A stretch of DNA of 64,000 nucleotides from Nitrosopumilus sp. b3 (GCF_014078525.1 NZ_MU078696.1:409345-473344); one strand, 5' to 3'. Positions 15,624-23,618 are shown, counted from the stretch's first letter. Notes: a model not told the origin generated them from the sequence alone. Program-made: numbers and translations.

Positions 15624-15673
15624 ATACAGATCTGTATATTGTTGACTAAACTATATAGAGCAATAGACTCTAT
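15624..15673 (+). promoter_or_regulatory. Palindromes and TATA box upstream of the phosphate operon
   Basis: A perfect 14-bp palindrome, ATACAGATCTGTAT, covers 15624-15637. A second inverted repeat, ATAGAG-N7-CTCTAT, covers 15655-15673 and overlaps the TATA-like CTATATAG (15651-15658). Both lie 40-90 nt before the DUF47 gene. The arrangement suggests regulation by a dimeric DNA-binding protein. Confidence 0.45.
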
Positions 15674-15712
15674 GTTGGCTAACCTTAATTCACAAATTAT
15701 ATTCGATGAATC

Positions 15713-16342
15713 ATGGGACAATGGTTATCGTGGATAAAATCCAATGAAAAAGAACTATTAACAATTCTAGATAATTTAGCAAAAAAGGCAGTTGAGACAT
15801 CTGAAGCCGTAGTTGTCTTACTATCTGATCTAAAAAATATTGAGCAGCATCAAAAAATTCACAGACTTGAAACTGAGGCTGATCAATTAACTCGTGATAT
15901 TTTCGCAGAATTAAACAAGACTTTCATCACTCCACTTGATCGTGAGGATATGCAGAGAATAGCCTCAAAAATCGATGATGTCATTGATTTCATGGATGGC
16001 ATTGCAGCAAGACTTTACAGCTATCAAATTACTGAAACTCCTCCATATTGTCTAAAAATGGCTGATGATCTTGTAAAGGCTACAAAAGAAGTTCAGTACA
16101 TGATTTCAAAATTACAGAAAATAAAAAATCCCAAAGACATGATCGAGCATTGCAGAAACACCAGTGATATTGAACACGCAGTTGATGACTTGTATAGAGA
16201 TGCAATAAAAGAACTGTTTGAATCTAGTGATGCAATTAAAATCATCAAACTCAAAGATATCTATGAAACAATGGAGACAGCGTCAGATAGATGTGTAGAT
16301 GTTGCCGATGTTATCGAAGATATTGTTTTAAAATATACTTGA
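15713..16342 (+). CDS. DUF47 / PhoU-like phosphate transport accessory protein
   Basis: 209 residues, all-helical. The family's metal-binding acidic motifs are visible: EQHQKIHRLETEADQLTRD near 44-62, and IDDVIDFMDGIAARLYSY near 84-101. The C-terminal helix ends in ETASDRCVDVADVIEDIV. DUF47 proteins accompany PiT permeases and are thought to control them, in parallel with PhoU. The PiT gene follows after 9 nt, so the two are co-transcribed. Confidence 0.88.
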   Translation: MGQWLSWIKSNEKELLTILDNLAKKAVETSEAVVVLLSDLKNIEQHQKIHRLETEADQLTRDIFAELNKTFITPLDREDMQRIASKIDDVIDFMDGIAARLYSYQITETPPYCLKMADDLVKATKEVQYMISKLQKIKNPKDMIEHCRNTSDIEHAVDDLYRDAIKELFESSDAIKIIKLKDIYETMETASDRCVDVADVIEDIVLKYT

Positions 16343-16351
16343 GATGATTAA

Positions 16352-17338
16352 ATGTTAGAGATAGCAATAGGTGCAATAATTGTAGCCCTAATCTTTGATT
16401 TTGTAAATGGATTCAATGATTCAGCAAATTCTGTTGCCACTGTTATTGGAACCCGTGTGTTAAAACCCATTCAAGCAGTAGGGTTATCTGCTTTAATGAA
16501 TTTCGTTGGACCATTTGTTTTTGGTGTAGCAGTAGCCACAACCATTGCAAAAGGAATAGTCAGTCCTGATGATATTACTGTCTATATGATAGTAGGTGGA
16601 CTATCTGGTGCAATTACATGGAGTACTCTATGTACATATTTTGGGTTGCCAATTTCAAACAGCCATTCTTTAATTGGTGGTATAATGGGTGCAGGCATTG
16701 CAGGATTGGGATTTGAAAAATTAGTTTTAGGCGGACTAACCAAAGTGTTTGCAGGAATTGTTATTGCACCAATAGGTGGAATAATTTTTGGTGCTCTTCT
16801 AACAACTGCGATAATTACAGTTTTTGCAAGTAAAAAACCAGGACCTGTAAACAAAACTTTTGGTAGATTGCAAATTATATCTTCAGCTTGGTTTGCCTTA
16901 ACTCATGGTGCCAATGATGGACAAAAAACTATGGGAATTATTGTATTGATTTTATTTTCAGCAGGAATGATTCCAAATCTTGAAATGCCCTTATGGGTAA
17001 TTTTTGCTGCGGCAACTGCTATGGGATTAGGTACTTTCTTTGGTGGGTACAAAGTAATCAAAACATTAGGAGTAAAAATTACAAAACTCAAACCATACCA
17101 AGGATTTGCAGCAGAAACTGGTGGAGGCCTAATGTTGGCAATATTTGCAGTATTTGGAATTCCTGCTAGTACTACTCATGCAATTACAGGAACTATAATG
17201 GGTTCAGGTGCTGCCCGTAGAAAACGTGCTGTACGATGGAAGGTAAGTAGACAAATTGTATTTTCTTGGGTAATCACCATTCCTGGAGCTGCCTTGTTTG
17301 GAATCGGATTTACCTCCCTTATTGATCTATTTGTGTGA
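16352..17338 (+). CDS. pit: PiT-family inorganic phosphate transporter
   Basis: 328 residues, about ten membrane helices. Both halves of the inverted duplication are readable, each with its signature: DFVNGFNDSANSVAT at about 11-25 and ALTHGANDGQKTMG at about 182-195. GLPISNSHSLIGG and GIPASTTHAITGT form the matching pore repeats. It imports phosphate, probably with H+ or Na+. It lies directly after its DUF47 partner. Confidence 0.93.
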   Translation: MLEIAIGAIIVALIFDFVNGFNDSANSVATVIGTRVLKPIQAVGLSALMNFVGPFVFGVAVATTIAKGIVSPDDITVYMIVGGLSGAITWSTLCTYFGLPISNSHSLIGGIMGAGIAGLGFEKLVLGGLTKVFAGIVIAPIGGIIFGALLTTAIITVFASKKPGPVNKTFGRLQIISSAWFALTHGANDGQKTMGIIVLILFSAGMIPNLEMPLWVIFAAATAMGLGTFFGGYKVIKTLGVKITKLKPYQGFAAETGGGLMLAIFAVFGIPASTTHAITGTIMGSGAARRKRAVRWKVSRQIVFSWVITIPGAALFGIGFTSLIDLFV

Positions 17339-17389
17339 CTTTAACATACCTTGATTTTTATTTCCGCCAAATTTTTTTGATATAATATA

Positions 17390-18475
17390 ATGGATATTTT
17401 ACAACTAATTCAAGCTAATCTTCTTACTCCAATCATTTTATTTTTCTTATTTGGAATTATTGCAGCAAGAATAAAATCTGATTTGAAAATGCCTGAGGCA
17501 ATTTCAGAATTTTTACCAATCTATCTTCTAGCTGCAATTGGACTTCATGGTGGAATAGAGATGAGAAATACAGGGTTTGAAAATATGTTGATTCCAATGT
17601 TGGTTGCAATTGGTCTTTCTTTGCTGTTTACATTAAATCATTATCAAATTTTACGAAGACTTGGGAAGTTCAATCTTTTTGATTCTTATGCTTTAGCATC
17701 TACTTATGGTGCAGTTGGTGCAGTTCATTTCTCTGTTGGTTTATCTTTTTTAAAAAATCAAGGAGTTACTTCGGAAGGATATATTGCAGCAATTCTTGCA
17801 GTGCTAGAACCACTTGCGTTTATTTTAGCAATATTTATGACAAATATGGCAGTATCAAAACAAATCCACAAGAAAAAACAGTCTTTTTCAGATGATGACT
17901 CTACGGATATTGACATTGGATTAAACCAAACAAAAACAAAACTCTCTAAAGTATTACACGAGTCTATTACTGGAAAAGCAATTGTAATTTTACTTGGTAG
18001 TATTGTAATTGGCTACATAATTGGCGAGGATGGTTTTCAATCAATCAAGATTGTATTTGATGATATGTTTACTGGAGCAATTGTAATTTTTATGATTGAA
18101 ATGGGAATAATTGCTGGCCAACGACTTGATGATATTAAAAAAGTAGGCATTTTTCTTACATCCTTTGCAATTATCATGCCCTTATTCAATGGAATAGTTG
18201 GAGTTCTAGTCTCAACTGCACTGGGATTAAGCATAGGAGGTGCAGTCATGTTTGGATTGCTTATGGCTAGTGCTTCATTTATTGCAGCACCTGCAGTTTT
18301 GCGTCATGCAATTCCCGAAGCAAAACCCAGTCTGTACATTACATCTGCCTTGGGCATAACATTCCCATTCAATATTATTGTCACATTGCCTATCTTGTTT
18401 ACAATATCCACACTTGTTCATACAGGAGAAGGAACGATAGACTTATTCAATTTCATTGCTGAGGGATTCTTGTGA
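17390..18475 (+). CDS. sbtA: SbtA-like sodium-dependent bicarbonate permease
   Basis: 361 residues with about ten membrane helices in two inverted five-helix halves joined by a polar loop (about 160-185, KQIHKKKQSFSDDDSTD). The N-terminal half has LPIYLLAAIGLHGGIEM and STYGAVGAVHFSVGL; the C-terminal half has MIEMGIIAGQRLDD and FIAAPAVLRHAIPEA. These are hallmarks of the SbtA (DUF897) family, which imports bicarbonate with Na+ in cyanobacteria. Ammonia-oxidising archaea fix bicarbonate by the hydroxypropionate/hydroxybutyrate cycle, so this fits. The stop overlaps the start of the PII-like gene by 4 nt. Confidence 0.85.
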   Translation: MDILQLIQANLLTPIILFFLFGIIAARIKSDLKMPEAISEFLPIYLLAAIGLHGGIEMRNTGFENMLIPMLVAIGLSLLFTLNHYQILRRLGKFNLFDSYALASTYGAVGAVHFSVGLSFLKNQGVTSEGYIAAILAVLEPLAFILAIFMTNMAVSKQIHKKKQSFSDDDSTDIDIGLNQTKTKLSKVLHESITGKAIVILLGSIVIGYIIGEDGFQSIKIVFDDMFTGAIVIFMIEMGIIAGQRLDDIKKVGIFLTSFAIIMPLFNGIVGVLVSTALGLSIGGAVMFGLLMASASFIAAPAVLRHAIPEAKPSLYITSALGITFPFNIIVTLPILFTISTLVHTGEGTIDLFNFIAEGFL

Positions 18476-18774
18476 AACTGTACAATGTTAAATTATTAAC
18501 AATCACTTGTGAGATCCTTGCTCAAAAAAATATCCTTGAAATTTTAGGCAAACATGACATCACTGGATATACAACCTATGAGGTAGATGGAAATGGTTCA
18601 CGTGGAATCCGTGGACAAGGATTAAAAACTGAAAAAAATGTTAAAGTTGAAGTAATTATGCGTGAAGAAAAACTACAAGACGTTGTAGAAGAAATTTCAA
18701 GAACTCTGTTTGCAAACTTTGCAATTGTTCTCTATGTTAGTGATGTTGGCGTAGTACGAACTGAAAAATTTTGA
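18472..18774 (+). CDS. sbtB: SbtB-like PII signalling protein
   Basis: 100 residues from a GTG that overlaps the sbtA stop. The ferredoxin-like PII fold is visible, with a T-loop region GYTTYEVDGNGSRGIRGQG near 32-50 and a closing strand FAIVLYVSDVGVVR. It is closer to SbtB than to GlnB, and lacks the Cys-rich C-terminal loop of some cyanobacterial SbtB proteins. In cyanobacteria SbtB binds adenine nucleotides and blocks SbtA. Translational coupling to sbtA supports the same role here. Confidence 0.82.
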   Translation: MKLYNVKLLTITCEILAQKNILEILGKHDITGYTTYEVDGNGSRGIRGQGLKTEKNVKVEVIMREEKLQDVVEEISRTLFANFAIVLYVSDVGVVRTEKF

Positions 18775-18801
18775 TAATTTTTAATTAATAATAATCCATA
18801 T

Positions 18802-19179
18802 TCATTTCTTTGACCATTTTCTCATCCATTCAAGTAAATTAGAAATTGATTCAATCAATTCTTGTCCTTTGTTTGTTAATTTGTATTCAACACGTGGAGG
18901 TACTTCTGCATACATTTGTCGTTCTAGTATTCCTTCAGAAACAAGTTCTGATAATCTAGTTGATAATGTTTTACTGCTAATTCCTTTGAGAGATTCTTTG
19001 AATTGTTTGTGTCTTACAGGTTCTGTTGTACAGCACAATGGAAACAAAATTTCAAGCGTTGCTCTTTTAGTAATTAATTTTCTAATGATTGAAGTCTCTT
19101 TCAATAGTTTTGATGCATCATACCCAGTAAACTCACATTTATTTTCAATAATATGTAGTTTTTTCCCTTTAGTTTCCAT
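18802..19179 (-). CDS. HxlR-family winged-helix regulator (probable arsenic regulator)
   Basis: 125 residues with the HxlR/MarR-like winged helix: KQFKESLKGISSKTLSTRLS (about 58-77) holds the recognition helix and PPRVEYKLTNKGQEL (about 94-108) the wing. Many HxlR proteins sense through Cys; here Cys 15, 49 and 50 could bind As(III), with 49-50 adjacent. The gene is divergent from arsM and 63 nt away, and a palindrome lies between them. ArsR is the usual ars regulator, so an HxlR protein here would be a replacement. The arsenic role is inferred from context. Confidence 0.82.
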   Translation of the reverse strand: METKGKKLHIIENKCEFTGYDASKLLKETSIIRKLITKRATLEILFPLCCTTEPVRHKQFKESLKGISSKTLSTRLSELVSEGILERQMYAEVPPRVEYKLTNKGQELIESISNLLEWMRKWSKK

Positions 19180-19213
19180 AATTACACTAACTACAATGCT
19201 TTTCTCTTTACAA

Positions 19214-19236
19214 CTTTAATAGTTTACCTTGTAAAC
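19214..19236 (+). promoter_or_regulatory. arsM promoter with palindromic operator
   Basis: A TATA-like CTTTAAT lies about 25 nt before the arsM ATG. It is followed directly by GTTTAC-CTT-GTAAAC (19222-19236), a perfect 6-bp inverted repeat between TATA box and start codon. A protein bound there would block transcription. The HxlR regulator next door is the natural candidate. Confidence 0.55.
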
Positions 19237-19242
19237 CGTAAC

Positions 19243-20001
19243 ATGGAAAGTTCGATTAAAGACGATATTAAGAAAAGATATTCAAAGATTGTAGTATCTG
19301 GAAATACTGACTGCTGTTGCATGCCTGGTGAGTGTGATAGTGGAGATTCTCCGATAGATGTAACAAAAATGATTGGTTATGATCAAAAAGATCTTGAATC
19401 AATTCCCCAAGAAGCAATTTTGGGTGTTGGGTGTGGATCTCCAATTAACCATGCAAATCTACAAGAAGGTGAAACTGTAGTAGATTTAGGTTCAGGAGCT
19501 GGAATTGATATTTTTTTGGCAGCAAGAAAAGTGTTGAATTCTGGAAAAGCAATTGGTATTGACATGACTGATAAAATGTTGGAAAAAGCCAGAGAAAATG
19601 CATTAAAAGGAAATTTTTCTAATGTTGAATTTAAGAAGGGTGATATTGAAGAGAACATTCCATTAAATCCTAATTCTGTTGATGCTGTGATTAGTAACTG
19701 CGTCATTAATCTCACTACAAATAAAACAAATGCATTCAAAGAAGTTTTTAGAATTTTAAGAAAAAATGGCCGAATGGTTATCTCTGATTTAATCACTGAT
19801 ATCGAATTACCTTCAGGAGAAATTAATTCCGATCAATGGTGTGAGTGTATTGATGGGGCTCTTACAAAAGAAAATTATGTTTCATGCATTCAACAAGCTG
19901 GATTTAAAAAAATCGAAATATTGGAAGAAAGATCATATATAGATGGAGAAAAATTTAACAACAGGAAAATCTCTAGTCTTGTAATTAAGGCAATAAAATA
20001 A
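19243..20001 (+). CDS. arsM: Arsenite S-adenosylmethionine methyltransferase
   Basis: 252 residues. The SAM-binding motif is VVDLGSGAGIDIF (79-91). The three cysteines needed for As(III) methylation in ArsM enzymes are at 64 (GVGCGSP), 153 (SNCVINL) and 202 (WCECIDGA). A further N-terminal CCC at 24-26 and C31 form the extra As-binding cluster seen in bacterial ArsM. It methylates arsenite to mono-, di- and trimethyl forms in the cytoplasm. It is the first gene of an operon with arsC and an aquaglyceroporin. Confidence 0.93.
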   Translation: MESSIKDDIKKRYSKIVVSGNTDCCCMPGECDSGDSPIDVTKMIGYDQKDLESIPQEAILGVGCGSPINHANLQEGETVVDLGSGAGIDIFLAARKVLNSGKAIGIDMTDKMLEKARENALKGNFSNVEFKKGDIEENIPLNPNSVDAVISNCVINLTTNKTNAFKEVFRILRKNGRMVISDLITDIELPSGEINSDQWCECIDGALTKENYVSCIQQAGFKKIEILEERSYIDGEKFNNRKISSLVIKAIK

Positions 20002-20016
20002 TTTATTTTTTGAGAT

Positions 20017-20412
20017 ATGGAAAAAATTCTTTTTGTTTGTGTTGAAAATGCAGGAAGGAGTCAAATGGCTGAAGGATTTCTACGAAAATATGCCGCTAAC
20101 TTTGATGTAATGAGTGCAGGCACTCAACCCAAATCTGAACTTAATCCTAATGTAGTAAAGGTAATGGCTGAAATTGGGATTGATATAACAAATCAAAAAC
20201 CTAAAGAACTTACCCCTGAAATGATTTCTGAATCTGTTACCGTAAATATGGGTTGTATGAAAAGTGATTCTTGTCCGGCACTATTTGTAAAAGATGTGAT
20301 TGATTGGAATATATCAGATCCTAAAGGAAAAGATCTTGATCAAATTAGAGAGATTCGTGATCAAATAAAAAATGAAGTAATGAATCTAATAAAAAATTTA
20401 GAGAACAAATAA
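20017..20412 (+). CDS. arsC: Arsenate reductase, thioredoxin-coupled (LMW-PTP fold)
   Basis: 131 residues. The phosphatase-like loop CVENAGRS (Cys8 to Arg14, CX5R) starts at residue 8, and the redox pair Cys80 and Cys86 lies in GCMKSDSCPALF. This three-Cys layout matches the Staphylococcus pI258-type ArsC (Cys10, 82, 89), which reduces arsenate to arsenite with thioredoxin. WNISDPKGKDL is the conserved late Asp-Pro loop. The stop overlaps the next ATG by 1 nt. Confidence 0.92.
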   Translation: MEKILFVCVENAGRSQMAEGFLRKYAANFDVMSAGTQPKSELNPNVVKVMAEIGIDITNQKPKELTPEMISESVTVNMGCMKSDSCPALFVKDVIDWNISDPKGKDLDQIREIRDQIKNEVMNLIKNLENK

Positions 20413-21089
20413 TGTCTTATTCTAATCTACAAATCTTTACGGTTGAATTAATTGGTACTTTTATTCTTGTAATTTTTGCTACAGGTTCTATTGTATATGA
20501 TGTTCAAATTGGAGGGCCATATGGTATTTGGTTTGCGGCAGTCACGCCTTTTATTGCGTTAATCATTGGAGTTTATTCGTTTGGAAAAATATCCCTTGCA
20601 CATTTCAATCCTGCAGTAACCATCGGTTATTATATCACTGGCCACATTTCTAAAATTCAAATCATTTGGTATTTTGCAGCTGAACTAATTGGAGCGATAC
20701 TTGGTTCTTTATTTGTGATGATGTTTATTGGAGAAGAAGCAAATCTTGGAGCAAATGCGCCAAATTTTGACTATTCGATATTTTTAATTTTCCCAGTAGA
20801 AGTTTTAGCATCAGCATTGCTTATGGCAGTTATTTTTACAGTAGTGTACACAAAAGGACTCAAAGGATTCAGTGGAATTGCAATTGGTGGTATTGTGGGA
20901 TTAGATATTCTCTTTTTGGCATTTATTTCTGGCGCATCAATGAATCCTGCAAGAGCCTTGGCACCTGCCTTATTGTCTGGTGTGATGGATAATCTTTGGC
21001 TTTATTGGAGTGCACCATTTGTCGGAACAACTATTGTTGCATTTTTGTTTAGGAAAAAATTTAAGAATCAAAGAAAACAGGAATTATAG
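20412..21089 (+). CDS. aqpS: Aquaporin / aquaglyceroporin (MIP family), arsenic-cluster channel
   Basis: 225 residues, six membrane helices and the two half-helix NPA boxes: HFNPAVT (N66-A68) and MNPARALAP (N178-A180), with the conserved Arg181. MIP channels in ars operons, such as AqpS of Sinorhizobium, let arsenite leave the cell after ArsC reduction. The gene overlaps arsC by 1 nt. No ArsB or Acr3 pump is in the cluster, which supports that role; a plain water or glycerol channel remains possible. The symbol is by analogy. Confidence 0.85.
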   Translation: MSYSNLQIFTVELIGTFILVIFATGSIVYDVQIGGPYGIWFAAVTPFIALIIGVYSFGKISLAHFNPAVTIGYYITGHISKIQIIWYFAAELIGAILGSLFVMMFIGEEANLGANAPNFDYSIFLIFPVEVLASALLMAVIFTVVYTKGLKGFSGIAIGGIVGLDILFLAFISGASMNPARALAPALLSGVMDNLWLYWSAPFVGTTIVAFLFRKKFKNQRKQEL

Positions 21090-21172
21090 ACATCTATCAA
21101 CTACATAGATTACAGGTTGTTATCAAATCTAAAGACTGTCATCTTTTGTCTTTGTCTTGTGTAAAATTAATC

Positions 21173-21592
21173 ATGATATCATCAAATGTTGAACAAAATT
21201 TAGGAATTACACGCCTATGTGAGGACATTTTGGCTTCAAATGAGAGAATTTTTTTTGTGTCATCTTTGAACAAAAATGGAAGAGCAATCGAATACAAATT
21301 TCGCAATGACAGAATCGTTAAAAAAATGTCAAAAACTGAAATAGAAATGTTTTACATGCAAAGAACATTACAGACATCTCTATCCAAAGAATTTGATGAT
21401 TTGGTTGGCCCTCTAAATTTCATTATAGTTCAAAGGGAAACCTTCTTGGAATTAATTTTTCCATACTCTAAAGGATTGATGCTGATAGTATGTGATTTAG
21501 ATGTGATCCCAAATTATCTAGCAAAAAAAATATTGTTTATGTTGCGTGATTTTGATTGGGCACCAAAAAAGACTCAAGTGTATTATGCCTGA
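21173..21592 (+). CDS. Small protein, thaumarchaeal family of unknown function
   Basis: 139 residues from the ATG at 21173 (MISSNVEQNLG). An in-frame TTG upstream at 21146 would add nine residues. The alternation of strands and helices, and the sentence-like order 'self-recognition helix, RIFFVSSLNKNGRAIEYK, then FIIVQRETFLELIFPYS', recalls roadblock/LC7-type folds, which is inference only. No catalytic residues are evident. The 3' end overlaps a zinc-ribbon gene by 8 nt. Confidence 0.6.
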   Translation: MISSNVEQNLGITRLCEDILASNERIFFVSSLNKNGRAIEYKFRNDRIVKKMSKTEIEMFYMQRTLQTSLSKEFDDLVGPLNFIIVQRETFLELIFPYSKGLMLIVCDLDVIPNYLAKKILFMLRDFDWAPKKTQVYYA

Positions 21593-21752
21593 TGAATGTT
21601 GCAGAAAGTGTGGCTATTTTTTAAAAAATTTTTCCAAATGCAAAAATTGTAATACTTTATTTCAGTATGTTTGTTATCGTTGTAATCAAAAAACTTTACC
21701 ACGATACCATAATTGTAATAAAGAATATAGTCATAATTCGGTAATTATGTAA
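21585..21752 (+). CDS. Small zinc-ribbon protein (55 aa)
   Basis: The ATG at 21585 gives MPDECCRKCGYF. Cys pairs at CRKC, CKNC and CYRC (three CxxC-type knuckles), plus a late His-x-Cys (YHNCN), can bind one or two zinc ions. The start lies inside the end of the previous gene, so the two are probably co-translated. Role unknown; zinc ribbons of this kind usually bind nucleic acid or protein. Confidence 0.6.
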   Translation: MPDECCRKCGYFLKNFSKCKNCNTLFQYVCYRCNQKTLPRYHNCNKEYSHNSVIM

Positions 21753-21824
21753 ATTGTATTTAATTACATCTTTATCATAAATCATTTAGAGTATTCTTTT
21801 AGATCAAAAATTAATAGTTGTTAC

Positions 21825-21947
21825 ATGCAAAAAATCAAATGTCTAAAATGTGGAAATCATGAAACAGAAATTTTAAGACGTGGAAAATTTGCCCAAGATG
21901 TTTTATTTTGTCCTTACTGTGATGACATTTGCAATAAACTTACATGA
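21825..21947 (+). CDS. Tiny zinc-ribbon protein (40 aa)
   Basis: MQKIKCLKCGN...FCPYCDDIC. Two CxxC knuckles at Cys 6/9 and 29/32, with an extra Cys at 36. Basic in the middle (LRRGKFAQ). The gene lies alone after the zinc-ribbon gene upstream. Coding sense is supported by the Cys spacing rather than by length. Confidence 0.6.
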   Translation: MQKIKCLKCGNHETEILRRGKFAQDVLFCPYCDDICNKLT

Positions 21948-22038
21948 ACTACAAATTTCTATATAGATTACAAATTTTTAGATTACTATGGAAAATAATC
22001 ACAATTATGTTTTATGAAATTATCTCTAACTGTGTTTA

Positions 22039-22203
22039 ATGTGTGCTACTACCTTCCTTGAGCAAGACAATTCCTCATTTTCAAAAATTTTATTGTCAAA
22101 AGAAGTAGCAGACATCATTAAACAGGTTGTACGAGAGTCCACAAAGTCGATTCATCTTGATGGCAATGATGGGAAGAACAATACAGGAGAATATGATGTT
22201 TGA
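22039..22203 (+). CDS. Possible small protein (54 aa), weakly supported
   Basis: An open frame of 54 codons (MCATTFLEQDNSS to GEYDV). The middle, ILLSKEVADIIKQVVRE, would form an amphipathic helix. It has no Cys knuckle, membrane segment or clear family. It could be a real small gene or the remnant of a longer one. The 137 nt after it, up to hemL, hold no gene that I can support. Confidence 0.35.
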   Translation: MCATTFLEQDNSSFSKILLSKEVADIIKQVVRESTKSIHLDGNDGKNNTGEYDV

Positions 22204-22300
22204 AAATCAAAAATATCTATGCAGTCCTAACTGTTGGTGCAAACAAGAACCATCAGATCGCCCCTATGTGGGATAATTTGTGCCTAAATACCATTTAATT

Positions 22301-22321
22301 TTATTATTTTACGAATAATAA
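22301..22321. promoter_or_regulatory. Inverted repeat upstream of hemL
   Basis: TTATTATT-TTACG-AATAATAA is a perfect 8-bp inverted repeat ending 20 nt before the hemL start, in the TATA region. It is a plausible operator for the hem operon. AT-rich palindromes occur by chance in this genome, so confidence is limited. Confidence 0.4.
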
Positions 22322-22340
22322 TGACCTAGTTTAGCCAATT

Positions 22341-23618
22341 GTGATGACTAATTCGAAATTATTCTCAGATGCAAAAAAAGTCATTCCTTCAGGAGTTAAT
22401 AGCCCTGTTAGGTATTTTGAACCATACCCATTCTTTACAAAAAAATCTAATGGTGCATATCTTTGGGATTCAGAAAACAAAAAGATTATTGATTTTTGTA
22501 ATGGTTACGGTGCATTACTTTTGGGACACAGAAGAAAAGAAATTATTTCTGCTGTCTCAAATCAGCTTTCAAAGGGGACTCTGTACTGTACTCCAACAGA
22601 ATCAGAAATTGAATTATCAAAATTAATCATTGGAAACTTTCCATCTATTGACAAAGTAAGATTAGTAAATACAGGAGGTGAGGCAACAATGACTGCAATT
22701 AGATTAGCTCGTGGTTTTACAAAAAAGAAAAAAATAATTAAATTTGAAGGATGCTATCATGGTGCCCATGATTCTGTATTGGTAAAAGCTGGTTCTGGCT
22801 CTGCCCATAATGGAATTTCTGTTTCAGATGGTGGATTGGATGAAGTTTCAAAAAACACTCTAGTTGTACAATATAACAACATTGAAGATCTTCAAAAGAC
22901 TATACAAAAACATAAAGATATTGCAGGTGTAATTGTAGAGCCCATTTTAGCCAACATGGGATTGATTTTGCCTGAAAAGAATTTTCTTTCTGATTTAAGA
23001 AAAATTACCAAAGAAAATAACATTCCTTTAATTTTTGATGAGGTTGTTACTGGGTTTAGAGTTGCACCTGGTGGGGCCCAAGAACATTTTGGAATCAAAC
23101 CTGACATAACTACAATGGCAAAAGCCTTGAGCAATGGTTTTACAATTGCTGCAGTGGGCGGAAGAAAAGAAATCATGGATTTGTTGTCTCCTGGAGGAAA
23201 GGTTTACCAAGCAAGTACCTTTGCAGGAAATCCTATTTCTGTTAGTGCTGCAATTGCTTCAATTAAGACCATAAACAAAATAAAAAACAAACTCTATTCA
23301 AAACTAGAAAGATTCAATCTGTTATTTTCTACTGCACTTGATGATATGGCAACTGACATGAATATTCCTCATCAAATCAACTTTACGGCCTCAATGTTTC
23401 AGATTTTCTTTACAAATAAACCTGTGACAAATTATGAAACCTCCAAAAAAGCAGACTCTAAGAAATTTCAGAAAATGTTTAGAACTTTACTGAAAAAAGG
23501 AATATTCATTGCACCCTCACAATTTGAAGTTGTTTTTCTCTCTGATGCCCATACAGAAAATGTTCTGAACAAAACACTTGATGCATATGATGCAGCACTA
23601 AAATCGGTGAAAAAATGA
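22341..23618 (+). CDS. hemL: Glutamate-1-semialdehyde 2,1-aminomutase
   Basis: 425 residues, full length for this class-III aminotransferase. PLP contacts are visible: NTGGEATMTAIRLARG, DEVVTGFR and the Schiff-base Lys in MAKALSNG (about residue 261), then STFAGNP. It converts glutamate-1-semialdehyde made by HemA into 5-aminolevulinate. It is first in the operon hemL-hemC-cobA-hemD, with 4-nt overlaps downstream. Two adjacent ATG codons (22341, 22344) could both serve as start. Confidence 0.95.
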   Translation: MMTNSKLFSDAKKVIPSGVNSPVRYFEPYPFFTKKSNGAYLWDSENKKIIDFCNGYGALLLGHRRKEIISAVSNQLSKGTLYCTPTESEIELSKLIIGNFPSIDKVRLVNTGGEATMTAIRLARGFTKKKKIIKFEGCYHGAHDSVLVKAGSGSAHNGISVSDGGLDEVSKNTLVVQYNNIEDLQKTIQKHKDIAGVIVEPILANMGLILPEKNFLSDLRKITKENNIPLIFDEVVTGFRVAPGGAQEHFGIKPDITTMAKALSNGFTIAAVGGRKEIMDLLSPGGKVYQASTFAGNPISVSAAIASIKTINKIKNKLYSKLERFNLLFSTALDDMATDMNIPHQINFTASMFQIFFTNKPVTNYETSKKADSKKFQKMFRTLLKKGIFIAPSQFEVVFLSDAHTENVLNKTLDAYDAALKSVKK

